64,000 nucleotides of DNA, taken from the NCBI GenBank assembly GCA_008828725.1, contig MEHQ01004095.1, positions 248,001 through 312,000 on the forward strand, given 5' to 3'. A model generated the notes under the pieces. It had not been told where the DNA came from. It saw only the letters and a list, made by a program, of their open reading frames with translations, and did no database searches. This document shows positions 35,501-54,700 of this stretch, one piece after another. Every line of letters begins with the position of its first letter. The stretch's first letter is position 1. The position numbers were made by a program, and so were the translations under genes. Source of the stretch: Saccharina japonica. Lineage: Eukaryota; Sar; Phaeophyceae; Laminariales; Laminariaceae.

Positions 35501-37298
35501 TTTTGACCGTTCTCGGCTTTTTTTGTCCATCTGCTAATGGCGACGCCCATCCCAAATCTGCAAATAGCAAATAACGTTGAGAGAATATGGCAGTGGCCAA
35601 CACGTTAACTTTGGATTGTCTGCTCGATCGTTGTCCGTGTTCGTTTTTTTGTGGTTTCCTGCCATCCTGGAAAAGGCGATCGTTCAAGGAGACGAATTCT
35701 CCTTTGATCGAGCACCTGCCACCCCTTCCAGGAAAAGGACAGGTAAGCTTAATCCCTGCTCTATCGTGAGAGCTACTGGTATTTTGGTGTGAGCGCGTGG
35801 GTGTCTACATGGCTGTGCTGTTGAACACGTTGCGTGCGGTGACCCGTTTGTTCGTTGTCTTGTTTTGTGCTAAAGAGAAACCAGCGGCGGTGGTCTGCAT
35901 TTGCGCATGTCGTCTCGCTCAATTTATCGATTGCATACGTAGGTCCATTATTGTCTGCACCTGGCTAGGGTGCTACTCTTACTCGCCAGAGAGGGGATAT
36001 TTGTACATTTGCACCGAATGCTGTATCGGATGGTACTGATGCTACTGTTTGTTGGCGGTGACGCGGTGCAGGTTGTTCAAGACCAAAAGAACCCGGCTTT
36101 CCTGACGAAACGGAAGACTGACCTGGAGGCATACTTGAAAGAGGTGAAATGACGATGCCTTTCGAATTGTCACTTTGTTTTGCCTCGCGCGCACACTTAA
36201 TGAAAAACGCCGCGTATGAAGAGCGCAGGAGTTTTTGGGGCCTTTGCACCCGTCCATAACAGCTTCTGCGATTAAAATTTCCATTGCACAAGGTGTGAGA
36301 TTGCCGTGTACTATAATACATGTCGACTGTTTTGGTGGCACCCGCGCGAAGATATCCCTCCCTTGCGTGGTTCCTTTCGGGTGTTGTTGCGCCAGCGCCA
36401 CGTTTTCCGCCAAATTACGCATATGCATAGCGCACCACACGCCGAAGAAAGCAATACGTACCGTACTTTATACTGCAAAAAAATGTTGCGGGGGGTTTCG
36501 CCGCAGGCCAAAACATTCCAGGCACTGTTTTGTAGTTCGCGCCGCAGTCGAAAAACATCTAGCTAGCCTCTGTTTTTTGTTTCACTATCGTACGGCTATT
36601 TTTCTGACGAGGTGTAGTTAAGTGTGAGTCGTTTTGATGGTTGGTGCGTAGAAAATACATACAGAGATGCCTGTCTTTACCACTAAAATTCTGCTAGAGA
36701 TATAGAAGGATGACCATTGGAGAGGATGTACCAGGTATGACCGTGATCGTACCAGCTGAATGCCCTTTACAACTGTACCAGTCATTTTGGGCCAAGCACC
36801 TTGGACATAGTATGGGATTTGTTTCGGCTCTCTAAACAGGCCGGTAAAACGATACCGCAAAATGCAGACTGGAATTGATTTCCGGTCGTATTTTGACGCA
36901 TATATTGCGAAAAACAAAATGGCTCCGACGGCCCCTACGCGGGGAGCGGGTTCGGGCGCCCCTCCCGGGGGGTCATCAAGTGTGCGTAACACGCGCCTCC
37001 GACCTAAAGGGGGCCCTGCTTGTGAGTGATTAGGATTTGCTGGCAACGATAATTCGTACTGAGGCTGGCGTGTTCTATGAGGTACGGTACGCCTCGTCTC
37101 TTTTTAACTCTTGAATGATCTGATGTTCGTGTAATTTTCCTGCACCAAGAATCGCACAACTGACTGGCGTTATCTACTTATCGTCACTGCTGTTCTATCT
37201 GCCGTGCAACACCACCTGTACAGGTGGCGGCCTTGGTAGAGAACCAAGAGCCTTACTTCAGCTTGCTGTGCCAAGCGCTCGACCTCTTCAGTACGTGA
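17542..37298 (+). CDS. Protein kinase with PH, SAM-like and PX-like domains
   Basis: Seventeen exons: 17542-17610, 17935-18116, 28077-28224, 29114-29236, 29788-29893, 30474-30627, 30918-30978, 31446-31651, 31970-32138, 32473-32598, 32779-32991, 33783-33940, 34040-34126, 34939-35112, 35676-35742, 36072-36143 and 37224-37298. They total 2190 nt (729 residues) with phases matching throughout. An in-frame TAG just upstream (17509) supports the ATG at 17542. The kinase domain (about 24-281) has the Gly loop [13 protein letters not shown] (Lys51), HRDIKSSN (Asp150), DFG (168-170), GTDEYMAPE and ERPSADE, so it looks active and closest to tyrosine-kinase-like Ser/Thr kinases. A PH domain follows (about 398-519: [30 protein letters not shown]), then a SAM-like segment ([20 protein letters not shown], about 550-605) and a PX-like segment ([35 protein letters not shown]). 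Such a protein probably signals at phosphoinositide membranes (inference). The exon at 32779 has one frame problem. The 3' end may be an alternative donor (A|GTACGTG) rather than the TGA used here. Confidence 0.88.
18904..20169. mobile_element. Tc1/mariner-type element with purine/pyrimidine core
   Basis: TACAGTCGTGGTCCCACTTT at the left is mirrored by GGGACCACGACTGTA at the right, with TA at both outer ends as expected of Tc1/mariner insertion. Subterminal CACTTTAGTGCGGT-type motifs recur near both ends. The middle contains a purine-rich strand (about 19738-19890) followed by a pyrimidine-rich strand (about 19907-19985). No transposase was recognised, so it looks non-autonomous. Confidence 0.8.
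21120..21275 (-). repeat. tRNA-derived SINE, minus strand
   Basis: Reading the minus strand from about 21270, an A-box-like TAGTCTAGAGG and a B box GAGTTCAAATC lie at tRNA spacing, followed by a non-tRNA tail. The A and B boxes are good but the acceptor ends do not pair, which fits a SINE rather than a functional tRNA. Confidence 0.55.
21745..21885. repeat. 11-bp GGGTCGGGAAT tandem repeat
   Basis: Five nearly perfect units are followed by degenerate ones (ATACGGTCGGGAAACGCAGT and similar). They lie within the hAT-type element and create Arg/Pro/Phe-rich chance open frames on both strands. Confidence 0.9.
22241..22397. repeat. 78-bp direct tandem duplication
   Basis: Two almost identical copies of an A-rich unit, GAGAGGAAAAATAAAGAAAA through GACGATTTGTTTTTATAG, start at 22251 and 22329. 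Confidence 0.93.
22468..22640. repeat. 37-bp tandem repeat, about four units
   Basis: Units start at about 22501, 22538, 22575 and 22612 and share ACAGAACTCACAGAAG followed by a TCCGATTGTGGC-like spacer. The ACAGAAGTTCCGG core is the same as in the 41-bp satellite 0.9 kb downstream. Confidence 0.9.
23276..24113. mobile_element. TIR element carrying a 41-bp satellite, 8-bp TSD
   Basis: CAAGGTTAGGTTCTGTAGGG at the left is mirrored by CCCTACAGAACCTGACCTTG at the right, with one mismatch. The flanks show an 8-bp direct repeat TATTTTTT on both sides. About three quarters of the element is the satellite at 23397-24008. It has no coding capacity. The T-rich duplication could be partly chance, but the paired ends are clear. 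Confidence 0.8.
23397..24008. repeat. 41-bp satellite, about 15 near-perfect units
   Basis: The unit GGTACGGATGTCTTACACAG plus 21 further bases repeats with exact 41-bp spacing from 23397 to the last start at 23971, with no differences that I could see. Because 41 is not a multiple of three and no frame contains a stop, all three plus frames stay open, giving spurious open frames of 193-318 codons. Confidence 0.97.
25795..25970. repeat. CCGAACC-rich low-complexity stretch
   Basis: Repeated CCGAACCGA and related words fill this stretch of the kinase intron. No terminal repeats or gene were recognised. Confidence 0.7.
27055..27440. repeat. Duplicated unit of about 187 bp
   Basis: The segment starting near 27068 (CCCCTGAAATTGGGAGGTCC) is repeated from about 27257 (CCCCGAATTTGGGAGTTCCG). 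Both contain GCCTACCGGCGTTA-like, GCGTGCCTGTCCGTGCC and GAAAACGTGGTTCAGGCAT blocks. AGGC-rich inverted words outside (26793-26830 and 27405-27442, beginning CCCTAG) hint at a larger TIR element, without a clear target duplication. Confidence 0.75.
32779..32991 (+). other. PH-domain exon with a frame discontinuity
   Basis: The exon is 213 nt, phase 0 at both ends, and its second half ([15 protein letters not shown] to [10 protein letters not shown]) is clearly PH. In that frame there is a TGA at 32812-32814. The first part reads better one frame over, as [13 protein letters not shown], which looks like the missing PH strands but runs into its own stop. This could be a sequencing or assembly indel, a real lesion or a variant allele. 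Confidence 0.6.
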
Positions 37299-40200
37299 TA
37301 TATTGCAGTACAGTGTTGTTGGTGACGGTTTACAGCGCGTTCAATTTTGTGTTAAGCCATAGCCTTGGCAGGGCCCTCACTCGTTTACCAACTTTGTTCG
37401 TCTATCACACGTTCGTCTTGCGCGGTTGTAGAGTATATTTTGTGTGAGGAGGTTTGGGGTGTTTATTCTGGCTGTTAGCGTATTACCGGGAGAGCCGCAG
37501 TGGTCGCTTTTCGGTGTAGAAAATACGCGCATTTTAGAAACTCACCGTGTCCGTGTATAGGTATTGTTTCTATACCGTTTTTTTTTGTACTGGTCGTTTT
37601 TCTGTAGTGTATGATTGCGATGAATGAAGTACAGCAGTAGTACTCTCAAGTCCCGCCTGGTACGCTGTTGTACGTGGGAGTTCGATGTACCACCGGAAGG
37701 GCTTCCGCTTCTGTGTGCCTTGATGGTGCTGATGGTGCTTCGGTGAGCCTTGATGGTGCTTCGGCGAGGCTTGAATGTGTCGATGATGGGAAAGTCTGTG
37801 CCGAAAGTAGACCGTCAGCGGAAACACGCAATAACCACGCATGGAACCCGCGAGATCATGCTTTGGGGGCGGGATTGTTCTTGTTGCCGTTTTCTTACTA
37901 TAAATAACCCAGGACCGTGACGTTTCGACATATGTTGGCTTTATTTAGCGTTGAAGCCGGAATATAATTACGCTAAAGCATGGGTACGTTTGCCTTTGTG
38001 GTCGTGATGGCAGCCCAAGTATGTGCGGTAAGGTACACTGGTACACACTACGAGTATGCAAGACTAACCCAAGCAGCAGGATCACTGTTTTGGGGACAGC
38101 TCGCTGCAGTGTACATGCAGTGTACACCGCTCCGCAAGCAGAAGCTGGCAATTATACGATAACCATCAATTTCGAGTTCGCCGGTGGTTGTGACGCAGAC
38201 TGATGCGATGTACCAGGTGACCGTCAGCGCCGACATTGATGGTCAACATTAGTTTACAACCGCTGCCAAGCATTCAAAACGCACAGCGCATGGTATTTTG
38301 CAACGCTTCTCGGGAGCACGGCTAGCTGTGCCGCTCGTCGACAGAAGTACCCACAAGGCGCGGGGGGGGACCCGACCCAAGCAGATGAAACGGACAAAAA
38401 CACCTTTGGAGTATTCGTGATTGTTTGAAACGTACAGTACATACCTCGTATATACGCACATCGCCGACGACTGCCGAGAGTGACAAAATAAAATAGAAAT
38501 CCAACGCCAATTACCGCGCAAGGGACTAAACAATGATAATCATGCACGAGAGAAGGATGTGCCCTGCCCGCATTATTCCTATGGTATTGGTCACGGTGCT
38601 TCCCAATCCAGCCGTCACGGGCGTGTAACTATTTTCCCTTTCCCCTTCACGTGTAGCGTCAATTTGCACATAATGTTGCCCGAAACAGCTCTCTTCCTTG
38701 TTGGCACGTATGATATGTACCAGTACGAGTACTGCATATGCTTCCGAGCGTGAAACTCGAAGGATTTTTCAGGGACGACAATCGATTCTAACTTTCACTC
38801 GTCTTAAGGTAGTCTCCGGTATTACCTCGGACAGCAGTGTGACATGACACACCATCGTATCAAAATATCGGGAAAATCGGAGTAAATATAAAGACCAAGA
38901 ATCAGTACAAGGTAATTCAATTACGGATAATGACCGGCATAGCCCGCGGCACACATTTCAGCGCATTTCCTGTGTAGGCTGTAGAGTCGCGGTGGTCACG
39001 CCGCAGTTCAGGTCCTCTCATCGTATCCATCTATTTTCGGCTTGGCCTTCTGGCGTCCCGCAGCTTTGGCCTTCATCCTCTGCAGTATAGAGTCCTGGGA
39101 TTTGGCGGTGGGAATCACGCGTGAGAGAACTCAATTGAGTCGCGGCAGGTATATTGGCATCTGGTGGTACTTTTGTTGGCAGCAGAAACCTGCACTGAGA
39201 CCTATGCCAATGGGAAAGCAAAGTTACCATAAAAGTTTGAATTCCTACGATCCCCGCCAGATTTTTCCAGAACAAGCTTGCTATGGGACCGAGGGACCGA
39301 TTCTTAAAACGGAATATTCCCAACTTTTGGAAAAGCCGGAAAAAGGCAATTCTGGGGCCGATGTTGGGACAAGATCGGCTTGAGAAAAACTCAGGCGGAT
39401 GTTACTTCGAAGCGGCGAGATTCCGAGTCCTCGACAGACATGGATCTCGACAAAACCAACGACTGCGTCATGAATTCTGAACGCGGTGCGCTCGTTAGTG
39501 GTTCCGACCCACCCTAGGGTCACTGTGTTCACACGATGGCCGGTGATATGTGGCGGGCGCTGGCCAGGCGTATGATAAACAAACAATTGGCCGCTGGTGT
39601 GCATAAAACAGATGACAAAAGTTCTCGATCCGCCTCAAATGGCAAAAAATATTTTTTTTTCGGGTTTGGGAGAAGAGCGTAGGACGCCGCCGGCAAGCTC
39701 TCGCCCCCTAGACCATGGATCCACCTCATGCCTTCGAGGCCGTCATCTACACTCGTTGGCCTCGACCGACACGAAGCGGATTGGCCGCGGGCTGAGTCTA
39801 TGTCGAGATCGAAGGTCTATCGTCGCACGAGCTGATTTTTATCAGGGTGTTGACGATTTGCAACGAGAAAAAGCAAATTGCGCCGCCTGCAGCCGTTTGA
39901 AAAAAAAATGAAAAAATCCAAGAAAAATCAAACATTTTTTCCCTTTTTTCCCACAGCGGCGGTACGAGCGGATCTTCAGCCTGAAAGTTCCAGGGAAATA
40001 TTTCAAACATCGCCCTCAAACCTCGCTTTCCCATTGGCATAGGTCTGATATCTGGTACGTCGTAGCTACAGTAGTAAGAGAGTTACTGATTTCACGTCCG
40101 CGGTTGATGTCTATGCTACACTGGTATACGGGTATTAAGTTTTTTGCAGTAGAAATACAAGACGAGGAAAACCGCACTATTAATAGCGTGATGTTGATGT

Positions 40201-40511
40201 GCACTACAGGTACGCAAGCACAAATCGCCAAACCGAGAAGGCGTCGTCCAAGTGACGGGCGGGCCTTATCCTGCTCAGGAAAACCACCACAAAAAAAACG
40301 GGCAAGTGCTGCCATCAGGCATGCGGAAGAGCAGGTTGGCCTCATTGCAACGACACCAAACGAAACGTCAGGGCGAAGCAATTATGCCGCGACAAAAACA
40401 ATAGTAACAACTTTAACACTGGCTTCGTGAAAGAAGGGGAGCGTCGTCATGTTGCGGTGTATTTACCAAGCAAAACTTTATAAAGACAAAAAACTTGTCA
40501 ATTCTTCGCAC
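37299..40511. other. Spacer between convergent genes
   Basis: Between the end of the kinase gene and the last placed exon of the thioredoxin-like gene there is one dispersed repeat (39352-40055) and otherwise no recognised feature. The thioredoxin-like gene probably ends within its right part. Confidence 0.5.
39352..40055 (+). repeat. Dispersed repeat, copy B
   Basis: This is the counterpart of 11758-12440, in the same orientation, starting with GGGCCGATGTTGGGACAAGA and ending near CGCTTTCCCATTGGCATAGG. Matching blocks are separated by indels. Neither copy has visible terminal repeats, so the borders are where the resemblance fades. Confidence 0.8.
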
Positions 40512-43073
40512 CTGCTTCATTTTTTTAGGCTTGGCCGCTTCTTCCTGTTCTGGAGTCAAAGTCGGAGGGAGGAAGGCTTTGCAGTCTCTGCATAGCGCCC
40601 TGCGACAATTGACCAACAGCGCATGAGACACAACATAAAAAAAAAATTGGTTAAACACAACCCACGAGGCCTATACAGCTGCAGACTCGTTCAACATACG
40701 TGGTGCCAGGTACATTTGAAGCTACAAAACAAAAAATTACGTACTGCATCTAAAAAATCAGGGCTGTTCACGGGTCGGGCCAAACCTCGCGGATCAGGTC
40801 CGGTCGAGTCGGGCAACGGTGACAGATACAACAACAGCAGTAGGGTCAATTGCACACGCTACGCTCACCAGTTTCTGAAGTTTGTCCAGGTTGTGGCGCC
40901 GCAGATGGTCTTATTTGTCCTTCGGTTATAGAAAAACGGCAACCCCCTGCCAACAAGAACAAGCAAAGCAAACGAATTCCAATCGGTCATGAAAGAACGT
41001 TCCGCGTACACTTACTGTACATAAGAGCTGTGACAATGAGGTGTGCAAGCGCGAGCCACATTGTTGCCTAGTGTTTGTCACAGGGAAAAGCCGTTCGTGT
41101 CGATTAAGCGCCCCTAACACCATGAACAGGACTGCGCGAGTGGCGGCTTTTGTGTCCGGCATTCGCGCACCGCCCCAAGGCGAACACGGCACATGACAAA
41201 CACGGCACATAAGGCAGCCAAGTTCAGCCCACACATGATCCTGCCAGCAGCACCTCATGGCCCTGTTACTGTCGCAAGCCGTAGGGGTCTCGCCAAGGGA
41301 GCACGCATGAATAATGCTAAGTCGCTGCTTCTACCACCTTCCTTCATCACCACGCAAGCCCAAGGTTGACCCAGCCTGATGGTGCGGTGTTTCGGCGGCA
41401 TGGTATTGTATACTACTGCAAGCAGTGACTACGTAGTTGACGCTGCTTGGAGAGCATACGTAGACGTTTGGTAAACGACAGCAAAGAGCTGGCAGACAAG
41501 AAAAGCCAGCAGTCACCCAAGTCTCGGTCACGACGCCTGGCTATGGAGGGGTACAATGTGCGTCTCTTGGAGACCGTTGTGGTGTATACTAAAAGAAGGA
41601 TCGCGCCGCAACGCTCCACTGCGAGCAAGGATGCCCGGAAGGACAACCAATATATTAACTATTAGCAGCGGAAGGAATGCCATATAACAACCAGCGACAA
41701 GAAAAAAACAAGGCAAGCAAGAGCTGTCGTTTGGGAAGATGACTGTTACTAATATTATTCCTCACTCTTGCCCCTCTCGCCGCAGGTCGGGGGACAGGGG
41801 ACAGAGAAATTGTTACATACCCCCCTGGGATATTATCAAAAACTGATACCGCTGTACTGGCCTGCTGTAAACTACCTGGTATACAGGTACAGCAGAACAG
41901 CCGGTTTACCGACACGTGGCAAAGGCGTAAGGTTGTCAAAAATTGAATACCACCGAATGTACAGGGGAGCGGAGTGAGAGGAGCGCACCTACTCTTACGA
42001 AAGTAAACGAGCGTTTAAGAAGTCTGGTGGTCTACTGCTAGTTTACTGGTTGAAACAGCACTGCTGTGTGACTACTGCTGTAGCTGACGTGCGCTACGTA
42101 CCCCCCCCATCGTTGAGAGCAAGTCTGGTCAGCCAGACGGATGTTCTCGAATACTGCTGTACCAGGTAATCGTATTAACTGCAGAAGAAGCGTAGGTGAT
42201 GTGTCCGCCAGGCATCGACACCTTTCGTTACAAGCTGCAAGAATATACTGTACCAGGAACACATCAACACCAATAGCAGCACTCACTCACGACGCACTCA
42301 CTTGCAGCCAGTTTCCATGTCGTAAGCAGCCATCAAGCGGAAGTTGGAAGTTCCCTCCCACACCATGTGCCTCTTGACGTTCAGCCGGAATATTTTGAAG
42401 AGCTTGTGCATGAGCGGCACCATCGTCTGCAAAGGGTGAAGCATAAAGCAGGAAGTACACCGTACGGAGAACAGAGCACGTCCGATAGAGCCACCACGTT
42501 GGAGCAGGCAAGTTCACTCGACAACACTCGACGATAGCGTACACTTAAAAAGCGCAGAGTAAACGCCAGGATGCACTCGTCGCCTCCTATGATGTGCACG
42601 TCCTTGCAGCTATCAGCATAGCACGCGCAGCTCAGCTAGCCTGGTGGCTGGTGGCTAGCGAATATCCTACAACTCCACGGTGCAGTGCGACTCAAGACTC
42701 AAGGCTCAAGACAGCACACACGTTTGACTTTCGGGTTGCATCAGAGCTGCAGTACGCAGTACAGCATACACACAATTTTCTCCTGAATTATCACTTTCGA
42801 ACAGCCCATGCTTAGCATATTCTCTGTCCCAACCTGCATGGGACTGTACTTGCTCAGCTGTTACGGCCGATCGCTTACTTCGCAGTGGTCGCAGTTGGCC
42901 CCGTGGAACTCCAGCAGGTACGGCTCGGGGCCAAAGCGGATCCCGGACAGGGCACCCACAGCAAGGGGTTTGCGAGCCCATCCAACGCGTCCATTAACAT
43001 CTGTTCTTCCTCTCGCTGCAGAAGTCACACTCGCTACACAGCCAACAACAGCAAGGAGTCGTCGGAAAAACAT
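40413..43073 (-). CDS. Thioredoxin-fold protein with CDHC motif
   Basis: Exons on the minus strand are 43073-42879, 42426-42302, 40946-40869 and 40599-40512, all joining in phase (162 codons). It begins MFFRRLLAVVGCVASVTSA, which reads as a signal peptide with a plausible cut after TSA. Then come PYLLEFHGANCDHC (a thioredoxin β-strand and a CxxC in place of the usual WCGPC), VKRHMVWEGTSNFRLMAAYD, KGLPFFYNRRTNKTICGATT (with the cis-Pro strand) and a conserved-looking tail CKAFLPPTLTPEQEE. It is probably a redox or disulfide-handling protein of the plastid or secretory route; the substrate is unknown. The end is uncertain: the frame runs on to a TAA at 40413, but CAG|GTGCGA at 40512 could be a donor to a further exon. 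It is transcribed away from the GluRS gene. Confidence 0.83.
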
Positions 43074-43251
43074 GTTGGCGATCACCACATGCGACACAGG
43101 CTGGGTGCAGCAGTCTGTATCAAATATGGGATGTGGGGTGATTATGTGTCACAGGAGTTCAACTTCATTTTCGAGCGTGTATGTGCCGGGGGCTGAATGA
43201 TTGATCGTGAGGACCAAAGCAGTGCATCGCTCACACCTTACCGAGTGTCTC
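43074..43251. promoter_or_regulatory. Putative bidirectional promoter, 178 bp
   Basis: The start codons of the minus-strand thioredoxin-like gene (43073) and the plus-strand GluRS gene (43252) are only 178 bp apart and point away from each other. Both starts are supported by downstream leader peptides, and an in-frame TGA (43198-43200) precedes the GluRS ATG. No TATA box was recognised. Shared control is inference from the spacing. Confidence 0.5.
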
Positions 43252-51194
<7,943 letters not shown>

Positions 51195-51762
51195 TGCCGA
51201 ACATTTTTGTCTGGCAGGGGGGGGCGTGTCAGAGCAACGTATCGAGGCGTATAGCGGAGGAGGGTCTGGCCTGGAGGCTTAGCTTCGGATAGATATATGC
51301 TCAGCCGTCCTGGCTGAGCTTTTTGTGAATGGCAGTTTAACAAAGTTGGAGCTGTGCATTGAGTAAAAGCACGAGTTTTAACGTTTCCTTTAAATATACT
51401 GGTATATCTTATTTTGACTCTCGCTCCCGCAGCGCAAGCAACGATATTTGGACAGTGCCACACATCGGACATTTCACAAGGTACTGTACCTACTGCTGTG
51501 CCTACTGCACCTACTGCCATTACAGTGGATCATGAGAGGTTGTGCAAGAGGCGTATTATACGGACGCCACCCGCCAAACATGTGAGCAAGAGCCGTGTCA
51601 TAAAGGCTCCACCTATTAATAGCAAACATTACCCAGATCGTGCAGATAATCTAAATCAGGTATAAATCTACCCTGAAATATCTAGGTATTGAGAAATGGG
51701 GATCGAATACGTCCGATGTCTGAACGTTTCGCTGAAAGACCGCAGCGCTTGGTCTGTCGAGG
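51195..51762. other. Intergenic gap between convergent 3' ends
   Basis: This 568-bp gap separates the stop codons of GluRS (plus) and the PYROXD1-type gene (minus). It should hold both 3' UTRs and polyadenylation signals. A stretch near 51646-51700 resembles 11055-11110 (CTGAAATATCTAG), suggesting a small dispersed repeat. Confidence 0.5.
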
Positions 51763-54700
51763 TCAGTCGAAAAAGTCTTCGACGTCCACATCCAGGCTGA
51801 GCAAATCGGCCCCGACGTCGCTGACGTTGGTTCCACTAAGGATGAGATTTTCGAACGTTTCTTCCAAGCCAGTATCTCCGATGAGCATAGCTCCCCGTAC
51901 CCGCCCCCCCACTAAAATTACCTGGCACCGGTGGCGAAAACATGCAGAAACGTGCCAGCGGACGATAAAGCGAAAAATATTGCGACGTCGATATGTAGCG
52001 GCAGATAATCGCCAAGTGTTTCTTCCTTGCACGCACCACCGATAATGATACCCGGTAACCCACACAAGAACGGCAGCTTTCGCTCGAGCTGGTGGATACC
52101 TGTAACTGTCATCAACCATGTCTGTGCGCTGGTGGAAGGCATACATAGAAGAAAACAGCATGGCAATCAGGAGATTTTCGGTCGGACGGGGCGCGGGTTT
52201 CCGACTCCACTGAGCTCAAAAGAGCCCCCTAATATTTTAAGCAGCCGTGTGTACCGGCGACTCACTTCGCCCGTAGTGACATCGCGGTTAAACTGTGAGC
52301 ACGTACTTGTAGATAGGGAAGGCATGCCACACCTGCGCCTATAAGCCTCACCTGGTATTACCCGTCTGCCAAGCGCAACCACGACGATTGCGAAAAAATG
52401 GCGCGACAGCTAGAACACGCCACCCAAAATTGCCCCACGCGGACTGACCTTTATGTACTCCGCGCCAGGAGACGTGCGCACCAATACTTGGACATCCTCG
52501 CTAATTTTAGAGTTTCCTGACTTGAGTTTAGTCGCTTCGTGTCTGCGTTTAAGAGGAATGGAAGAACCCTCGCCTGACCCTTCGGCCACTCCTCTTCCTT
52601 GAAGCCGAACGTTGTCGTCATAATTGATAACCAAGTGCGTCACGAAGTCTTGGAGGGACTTGCCTAGTCCTTGGCCGTTGAATCGTCCCAGCAATACTAC
52701 CTGCGCCAAGCCAAGATATGACGGGCACGTCACGAGCTTGCTGTTTAACGAAAAGGGGCGAAGCGCACACCGTCTAACTATAACGGGCAGGGTCTAAATA
52801 CTCACCAGGTAAGTTTATTTTACTGTGTAGTCATAGTTCTAGGTCGCTGCGAGCCCACGCGTACATTAGCGTGAGTAATCCAAGGTGGCCGTTAATGTGT
52901 ACCGGGTATCACGAAAGCCTCCATATTGACATGGGTGGTCCTTACCTTGTGGCCGAAGAAACGAGTTGCGTGAACGAAGAGATCGAAAGCACCTGCCGAA
53001 AGCTCGTCCACAAAGTCGGCCATACATTTAGCGGTGAACAGTCCCATCTCCCTGACGCAGAACGCAAAAGACACCAAGCATGGAATTAGCCCAGCAAACA
53101 CAAAGAACCAAGGGTACTGTACATCCTAAGAAGAGACCGTACATAAACCAACTCGTCACGGTTCCGGAACACGCGCGCCGATACACTCAATGCAACTAAC
53201 CGTTACTAACCTCGCTTGGCTCCAAAGTCGCATCTGAAACCAGTGCGCGCTTTCTCGCTCCGGCCATTCGAGGCAGCAGCAGTCCCCGGCGGCGAATACT
53301 GATTGTTGTGGCAGGTTTGCTGAAGCTTTTGTAGCAGCAGGTGGTCTGCTCTTGTCCTTGTCTTCTTCGGCACGACTGCAGCTATCATTTGGGGCCTTTC
53401 CGGGCGTCGCTTTAGGTGTTGAAGAATGCACCACTCTCATCCTCTCGTCCACAACGAACCCTCCGTCAAACCCTCTCTGCGTTGAAGGGGGAGAGCAAGG
53501 GAAAGGTTGATGCCAGCACCAAAGTATGTATCAAGACCCCAACGCTTACATGCAACATGTATAGACTACCGTATATGCACTGCATTATAACATGCAGGAG
53601 AGCTAGCAAGCATTATTCGCCGCAGAAGCGTTGCTAAGGACGCCTGTCTACTGCGCGAAGCAACACGAAACGTGAACACCTGGCCTTGACTCTTGAGAAC
53701 ATCGACCAAACATCGCTCTTAACAGTATTTACAATTTTCACGAGATTACACTTTAGTGTGCGCCCGACGTGTACATACTGTAAGTACACAAATGTATTGG
53801 GACATTATGGGTGTATATAGGCAAAAACGATGGTCAGTGATTTCACCTCAAATTCATCGCCCAGAACATTGGTGTTGGGTTTAGCACCCGTTGCGGAGAT
53901 GACAAAGTCGCAATCGACGACGACTCCGTTTGTGAGCGTTGCCGAGACTGGCCAGTGATCCCCACCGGAGCCTTTGATGCCCTCCCCATCACGGACGCTG
54001 TCGAGCTCGCATTCAAACTGGATGTCGAGTAGGTTTTTTTTACGACACGGTTTCTTGTCCTCTTGGCTAATACTGTCAATACTGTCACCGCCTGTAATTG
54101 GGACGGGACGGGGCGCGGCGCTTGCTTGAATTTGTTCTTCGAGTAGGAACGGCGTAACTAGTCGAAAGTGACGTCACCCTCAAGGCGCCGTGGCGAAATT
54201 TCCAGTCAAACATTTGTGGTCAAAGCTTGGCCTATGAGCTGATTCCACACCTAAAACGGGCGAACGAGATACGTGAAACAGCGCGGACGGCAGCGCGAGC
54301 CTGCGTGCAGCATTCAGAGAGCAGTTGAACTCAACTAGCCGATGTCACAAATATCAGCGCTAGAGGCAAAGGGATGCAACGAATTTGTTCTCAACAAACC
54401 ACCCTGAAAGTTGCGGGTCAACATTGATCCGGAAGTATGGCTTCGGTGCTTCTTCAGGATAGACACTCTGTAGGAAAAAAACGATGGCATACGCGTACGG
54501 TTAGCAACAGGGTCATTAAATAAAACAAGCTCGGAACATGTGGGGTGCCCTATCGTCGACATTTCGTACCTGACTGTGTTGGACACGCTGGAATGTTCAA
54601 AGTATCTAGCCAAGCTGGCCCAAGACTTGCTCCGCAGGAAGTCGCCGCCTCGCCTTCGGCAACGGTGCGATCAAGACCATCAGCCGCAGATATCGAATCG

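Noticed and set aside
36600-37046. GC-rich island and 142-codon minus frame ([20 protein letters not shown])
   Set aside because: It lies in the last kinase intron, has no recognisable family, and GC-rich DNA has few stops by chance.
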